This document shows positions 15,646-19,046 of a DNA stretch of 19,046 nucleotides, piece by piece (position 1 is the first letter of the stretch; each line of letters begins with the position of its first letter). Made by a program: the position numbers and the translations under genes. Under the pieces are notes generated by a model. The model searched no databases. It worked only from the letters and a program-made list of their open reading frames with translations, and had not been told where the DNA came from. Source of the stretch: JAEXNA01 sp050486105 (GTDB lineage: Bacteria; Vulcanimicrobiota; Xenobia; Xenobiales; JADMJV01); the NCBI GenBank assembly GCA_050486105.1, contig JBJHCR010000097.1, positions 1 through 19,046 on the forward strand, in the 5' to 3' direction.

Positions 15646-16071
15646 ATGTTTGCCAAAATACTGATCCCCCTGGATGGCTCAACCCTTGCCGAGCAAGCCT
15701 TAACCCACGCTCCCTTGCTCGGCGATGCCGAGAAGGGGCAACTGCTCGCCGCCATGGTCCTGCCCCCTCTACTCATCGAGCCCAGCCCTCGAGCCGCAGA
15801 CTCCATCAGCCAAGCTCGGCACGAGCAGTTCAAGGAGGCCGAGGATTACCTGGCCTCCCTCTCGACTCCCCTGCAACTCATCCCTCGAGTTCTGGTCGGC
15901 TCAGCGGCAGAATCCTTGCTCGATCTGGCTGAACGGGAAGAAGTCGATCTCATTCTGATGACCAGCCATGGTCGTTCCGGCCTGGAACGGTGGCTTTTTG
16001 GGAGCACGGCCGAACGAATTCTCAGATACGCTCCTTGTCCCGTTATGGTGGTCAAAAACAAACCGGATTAA
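15646..16071 (+). CDS. Universal stress protein, UspA family, single domain
   Basis: 141 residues, the usual size for a single Usp domain. GGAGGT lies six bases before the ATG. It starts FAKILIPLDGSTLAEQAL with the conserved Asp10. The nucleotide-binding loop is LMTSHGRSGLERWLFGSTAE (near 104-123), with G109 and G119-S120 spaced as in ATP-binding members. The first loop Gly is replaced by Thr, which many Usps tolerate. It ends CPVMVVKNKPD. It is probably a cytoplasmic dimer that binds ATP/AMP and responds to stress. The symporter gene starts 44 bases downstream on the same strand, so the Usp may regulate or be co-expressed with that transporter; this is an inference from position. Confidence 0.93.
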   Translation: MFAKILIPLDGSTLAEQALTHAPLLGDAEKGQLLAAMVLPPLLIEPSPRAADSISQARHEQFKEAEDYLASLSTPLQLIPRVLVGSAAESLLDLAEREEVDLILMTSHGRSGLERWLFGSTAERILRYAPCPVMVVKNKPD

Positions 16072-16115
16072 CCCCAAGGCGAAGGGTCTCTGAAATCTGA
16101 AGCGAACCGCCTCCG

Positions 16116-17537
16116 ATGACTGAACCAAGCCCCTCTCCCACCAAAGAAGCCAACGGGCATCACACCAACAAATGGCTCCTCCCTGGCATCATCCTAGGGG
16201 TGATTTTGGGGGCTTTATACGGAGCTCAATTCCCGGAACAGGCCGAGGGTCTGGACTTTCTCGGAGAGCTTTTTCTCAACGCCCTCAAGATGCTGATCGT
16301 CCCCTTGGTAGTCAGTTCCATGATCTCCGGCATAGCCAGCCTTGGCGATGTCCGAAAACTGGGTAAACCCGGATTGCTCACCGTCTTTTTGTATGCTGCC
16401 ACCACGGCGGTGGCGGTGTTCATCGGCATGATTTTTGTCAATATGTTTCAGCCTGGGGTGGGAGTCGAGCATGAAGAAGCTGCTCAAAAAGAGCCTTCCA
16501 CCCGCATCGTTCGCGAGATCGACGGCAAATTCGTGGTTTTTGCCAAGGAACAAACTCTCTACACCCTGACCGGGGAACCGGTGCGCGAGGTGGTGGCCCG
16601 CTTCGACAACGTTCACGATGCGGAAAAGGCGACCCTCGAAGGCGAGAAGACCCTCCTCGGAGTGATCACCAAGGTCCTGAAAATGATGGTCTCGGAGAAC
16701 ATCATCGAGTCGGCGGCCAACACCGATATCTTGCCCTTAATCATGTTTGCCTTGCTCTTCGGCGGGGTGTTGACCACCTTGGGCCCCAAAGGTGAGAGCG
16801 TGCTGGCCTTTTTCGACGGGGTCAGCGAGGCCATGATGCAGATGGTGAATCTGATCATGTACACCGCACCCATCGGGATCTTTGCCCTCATTGCCGCCCG
16901 CCTGGGAAAAGCCGGAGGAGGGGCAGCGTTCTTCACCGAGGTGTCCAAGTTGGGGTCATACTCGCTCACCGTGATCCTGGCGTTGGTGGCCCACTCTTTG
17001 TTGCTGGCCGGGCTGTACTTTTTGCTGGCCAAGCGCAATCCGTTCACCTTCTTCAAAGGGGTCTTCAAGGCCCTCACCACGGCCTTTTCCACCGCGTCCT
17101 CATCGGCCACCCTACCTCTGACCATGGAGAGCTGCGAAGAGGCCGGGGTTTCCCCCGAAGCCACCGCCTTCGTCTTGCCCTTGGGAGCCACGGTGAACAT
17201 GAACGGAACCGCGCTTTATGAATCGGTGGCGGCCATCTTCATCGCCCAGGTCTTTGGCATCGATCTTGGTCTAGGAGGACAATTGGTAGTCTTCGTCACC
17301 GCCACTCTTGCCGCCATCGGAGCCGCCGGCATCCCCGAAGCTGGCCTAGTGACCATGCTGATCGTCCTAAACGCCGCCAACCTCCCCATCGAAGGGGTGG
17401 GCATGCTGCTCTCCATCGACTGGTTCCTGGATCGGGTGCGCACCACCGTCAACGTCTGGGGTGACGCCGTGGTGGCCGGCTGCGTAGATGAGGTGGTGTT
17501 TTCTAAGATGGAAAAAGTTCCGACTTTGCCAGGGTGA
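16116..17537 (+). CDS. Sodium:glutamate/aspartate-type symporter (DAACS/SLC1 family)
   Basis: 473 residues with the full SLC1 fold. HP1 serine-rich motif: TAFSTASSSATLPLTMES (322-339). TM7: GATVNMNGTALYE, where many members have NMDGT. HP2: AAIGAAGIPEAGLVTM (399-414). TM8: DWFLDRVRTTVNVWGD (435-450), with D439, R442, T443 and N446 matching the substrate-binding residues of GltPh. R442 supports an acidic amino acid or dicarboxylate substrate. Between TM3 and TM4 there is an extra polar segment (about 117-178, with EIDGKFVVFAKEQTLYTLTG), longer than in compact homologues. It has no clear ribosome site, so translation may depend on the upstream Usp gene. A C4-dicarboxylate substrate cannot be excluded. 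Confidence 0.93.
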   Translation: MTEPSPSPTKEANGHHTNKWLLPGIILGVILGALYGAQFPEQAEGLDFLGELFLNALKMLIVPLVVSSMISGIASLGDVRKLGKPGLLTVFLYAATTAVAVFIGMIFVNMFQPGVGVEHEEAAQKEPSTRIVREIDGKFVVFAKEQTLYTLTGEPVREVVARFDNVHDAEKATLEGEKTLLGVITKVLKMMVSENIIESAANTDILPLIMFALLFGGVLTTLGPKGESVLAFFDGVSEAMMQMVNLIMYTAPIGIFALIAARLGKAGGGAAFFTEVSKLGSYSLTVILALVAHSLLLAGLYFLLAKRNPFTFFKGVFKALTTAFSTASSSATLPLTMESCEEAGVSPEATAFVLPLGATVNMNGTALYESVAAIFIAQVFGIDLGLGGQLVVFVTATLAAIGAAGIPEAGLVTMLIVLNAANLPIEGVGMLLSIDWFLDRVRTTVNVWGDAVVAGCVDEVVFSKMEKVPTLPG

Positions 17538-17567
17538 GATTTCGGGCGAGGCGCTGCATAGTCGCGG

Positions 17568-18008
17568 TCAGGAGTCAGAGAGATGCTTGACATCGGCTCC
17601 TAAACGAGAGGCAAGACCCAGCAAATCCTGCAGTTCGGTCTTGAAGAGCTTAATTTTGTTGCCCTGAGAGGTTGAAAGCACTATCAAATTGTGGGTCAGG
17701 AAACCGGTGTCCGGCCCTTCAAGTTTCAACTCCTCCCAAGGCACAAGCAAGGGCTTGTGCCCTACGCGGAAGGGCAGCAAGACCGACAGGTAGAGACCTT
17801 CTCGGGTGGCGGCGGTGACCAAAGCGCCGTTGTACTTCGTCTTACCCAATCGTCCACTCCGAAAGTAGCGCTTCTCAAGGCTCAAGTTTGAAGGAGCCGC
17901 CCACTTTCTAGACATTTTGAGCCAACCGCCAAACCAGGCCAGCAGATAAGTGATCACACACCAAAACGCAGGAAACAAGTAGGGGAAGAAACGCTCAAAA
18001 TCTGTCAC
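17568..18008 (-). CDS. Membrane-anchored conserved hypothetical protein with a PH-like domain
   Basis: 146 residues from GTG 18008, with AAGGAG six to nine bases upstream. One N-terminal membrane segment (about 8-30, FPYLFPAFWCVITYLLAWFG) is followed by a soluble beta-rich part. GLYLSVLLPFRVGHKPLLVP followed by WEELKLEG recalls small bacterial proteins in which a single helix precedes a PH-like domain with the phrase LFRxGHxPLxIPW; this is from memory. No catalytic motif is seen. It converges on the symporter gene with a 30-base gap and has no obvious functional partner here. Role unknown. Confidence 0.82.
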   Translation of the reverse strand: MTDFERFFPYLFPAFWCVITYLLAWFGGWLKMSRKWAAPSNLSLEKRYFRSGRLGKTKYNGALVTAATREGLYLSVLLPFRVGHKPLLVPWEELKLEGPDTGFLTHNLIVLSTSQGNKIKLFKTELQDLLGLASRLGADVKHLSDS

Positions 18009-18188
18009 GGAAGTCTCCTTAGGGCGTGTCGCAGCCGAGGAGTCCCTTCAGCTTGCCTTCTATGATGTTATCACCCCGGCTCTAACAGGGCAACAAAGTC
18101 GCCAGTCGGTTGAAAGTTCCGGCCAGCCGTTTTCCCGAGGGCTCTTCCTGCAAGTGGCTACATCCACCAAAAACCGAAGGCCTATAGA

Positions 18189-19046
18189 ATGGCCAACGAC
18201 TATGACTCTGCCTGGAAAGAAGCTCTTCACCGATACCTCCAGCTGGCCATACAGTTGTTCTTTCCAGCTATTGCACAATCCATTGACTGGACAAAGGGGT
18301 ACGAGTTTCTTGACACTGAGCTCCGACAACTTTTTTCTGACGGGCAAACCCCAGATCGCCAAGCTGATGTCCTCGTTAGAGTCATCCTTTTAGATGGCCA
18401 GGAGTCTTGGGTTCTGATTCATGCCGAGGTCCAGAACCAGAAAGATGATGCCTTCGCCAAGCGAATGTTCTGCTACCATTACCGCCTTGTTGACCGGTTC
18501 GATGTGCCAGTCTGCAGTTTAGCCATTCTCGGTGACGACACTTCAAACTGGAAACCAACCTCTTATCAGACCTGCACCTTGGGTTGCCAACTAAACTTTA
18601 AGTTTCCAACTATAAAGTTGAATGACCTAGATCCCCAGGAACTCGAGGAGAACCCTAACCCCTTTTCTCTTGTAGCTCTAGCCCAGATTCGTGCCAACAA
18701 GGCACCTTTCGGCTCGGAGAGCCGCTATCAGCATTTGTTCTCGCTAGTTCGCCAACTCTACCAGCGGGGGATGACAGGTCCGGAAATTCGTTCCTTCTAC
18801 GAGCTGCTCGACTGGGTTCTCAGACTAAACTCTCAGCAAACTTTACAATTTCGGGAAGAGCTGGCAAACTACGAACAGGAGTTCAATATGCCACATGTGT
18901 CAAGTTTACAGCAACTAGCTCACGACGAGGGTCGAGTCGAGGGCCAAATTGAAGCCATCTTAACAGTCCTGGATTCTCGCTTCGGAGTGACTCCGGCGGC
19001 GCTACGAGACAAGCTCGTAGTGCAGTCCAGCGATGCCTTGATCGAA
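18189..19046 (+). CDS. Rpn/YhgA-type PD-(D/E)XK nuclease, 3' end beyond window
   Basis: An ATG at 18189 opens 286 codons to the window edge without a stop. The N-terminal domain has the Rpn pattern: a conserved Asp at residue 60 (DRQADVLVRVILLDGQ), then VLIHAEVQNQKDDAFAKRMF with E80 and Q82, forming the D...ExQ nuclease core, followed by the YHYRLVDRF helix. The last part, EGRVEGQIEAILTVLDSRFG, is the helical, Gly/Glu-rich tail common in this family. Rpn proteins are annotated as recombination-promoting nucleases or transposase-like and are often found in mobile or variable parts of genomes. The codon use seems more AT-rich than the neighbouring genes, compatible with transfer. The 180 bases upstream show no clear promoter. 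Confidence 0.88.
   Translation, partial: MANDYDSAWKEALHRYLQLAIQLFFPAIAQSIDWTKGYEFLDTELRQLFSDGQTPDRQADVLVRVILLDGQESWVLIHAEVQNQKDDAFAKRMFCYHYRLVDRFDVPVCSLAILGDDTSNWKPTSYQTCTLGCQLNFKFPTIKLNDLDPQELEENPNPFSLVALAQIRANKAPFGSESRYQHLFSLVRQLYQRGMTGPEIRSFYELLDWVLRLNSQQTLQFREELANYEQEFNMPHVSSLQQLAHDEGRVEGQIEAILTVLDSRFGVTPAALRDKLVVQSSDALIE

Noticed and set aside
1..19046. CRISPR arrays, tRNA or rRNA genes
   Set aside because: No evenly spaced direct repeats and no cloverleaf or rRNA-like conserved segments were seen on either strand.

Overview
The window looks like chromosomal DNA of a diderm (Gram-negative type) bacterium of moderately high GC. The evidence is an outer-membrane TolC-type channel, a lipoprotein signal ending LSLGC, a PBP4-type periplasmic peptidase and several Sec signal peptides. 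Shine-Dalgarno-like GGAG/GAGG sites precede most, not all, starts. I cannot name the phylum from sequence alone. The two edges (a truncated kinase on the left, an Rpn-type nuclease on the right) look more AT-rich than the middle by eye.

Left part (1-1939): the N-terminal half of a membrane sensor histidine kinase on the minus strand; a long stretch without a convincing intact gene that holds a frameshifted minus-strand remnant; a possible small secreted Cys-containing protein (1395-1715); a short terminal-inverted-repeat (TIR) element (1716-1872); and a promoter/operator-like palindrome. These lead into a heavy-metal efflux operon czcC-czcB-czcA (1940-7694) with overlapping stop/start codons. 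A second copy of the TIR element (7695-7892) begins directly after the czcA stop codon, so the operon is bracketed by two directly oriented copies.

Middle part (7991-13795): a secreted protein and a four-helix membrane protein whose reading frames overlap by CTGA and which may be two halves of one ancestral protein; an orphan hybrid histidine kinase with two PAS and two receiver domains; convergent with it a D-Ala-D-Ala carboxypeptidase/endopeptidase of the PBP4 family; and, divergent from that, a YihY/BrkB membrane protein.

Right part (13796-19046): a large secreted protein with a Ca-loop repeat, a probable Ig-like segment and a caspase-like C-terminal region that has lost its catalytic His and Cys; divergent from it a UspA protein and a glutamate/aspartate-type Na+ symporter, probably co-transcribed; a small membrane-anchored conserved protein; and an Rpn/YhgA-type PD-(D/E)XK nuclease gene that runs off the window.

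The points most worth a second look are the paired TIR elements around the efflux operon, the dead-caspase secreted protein, and the split secreted/membrane pair with a probable CTG start.
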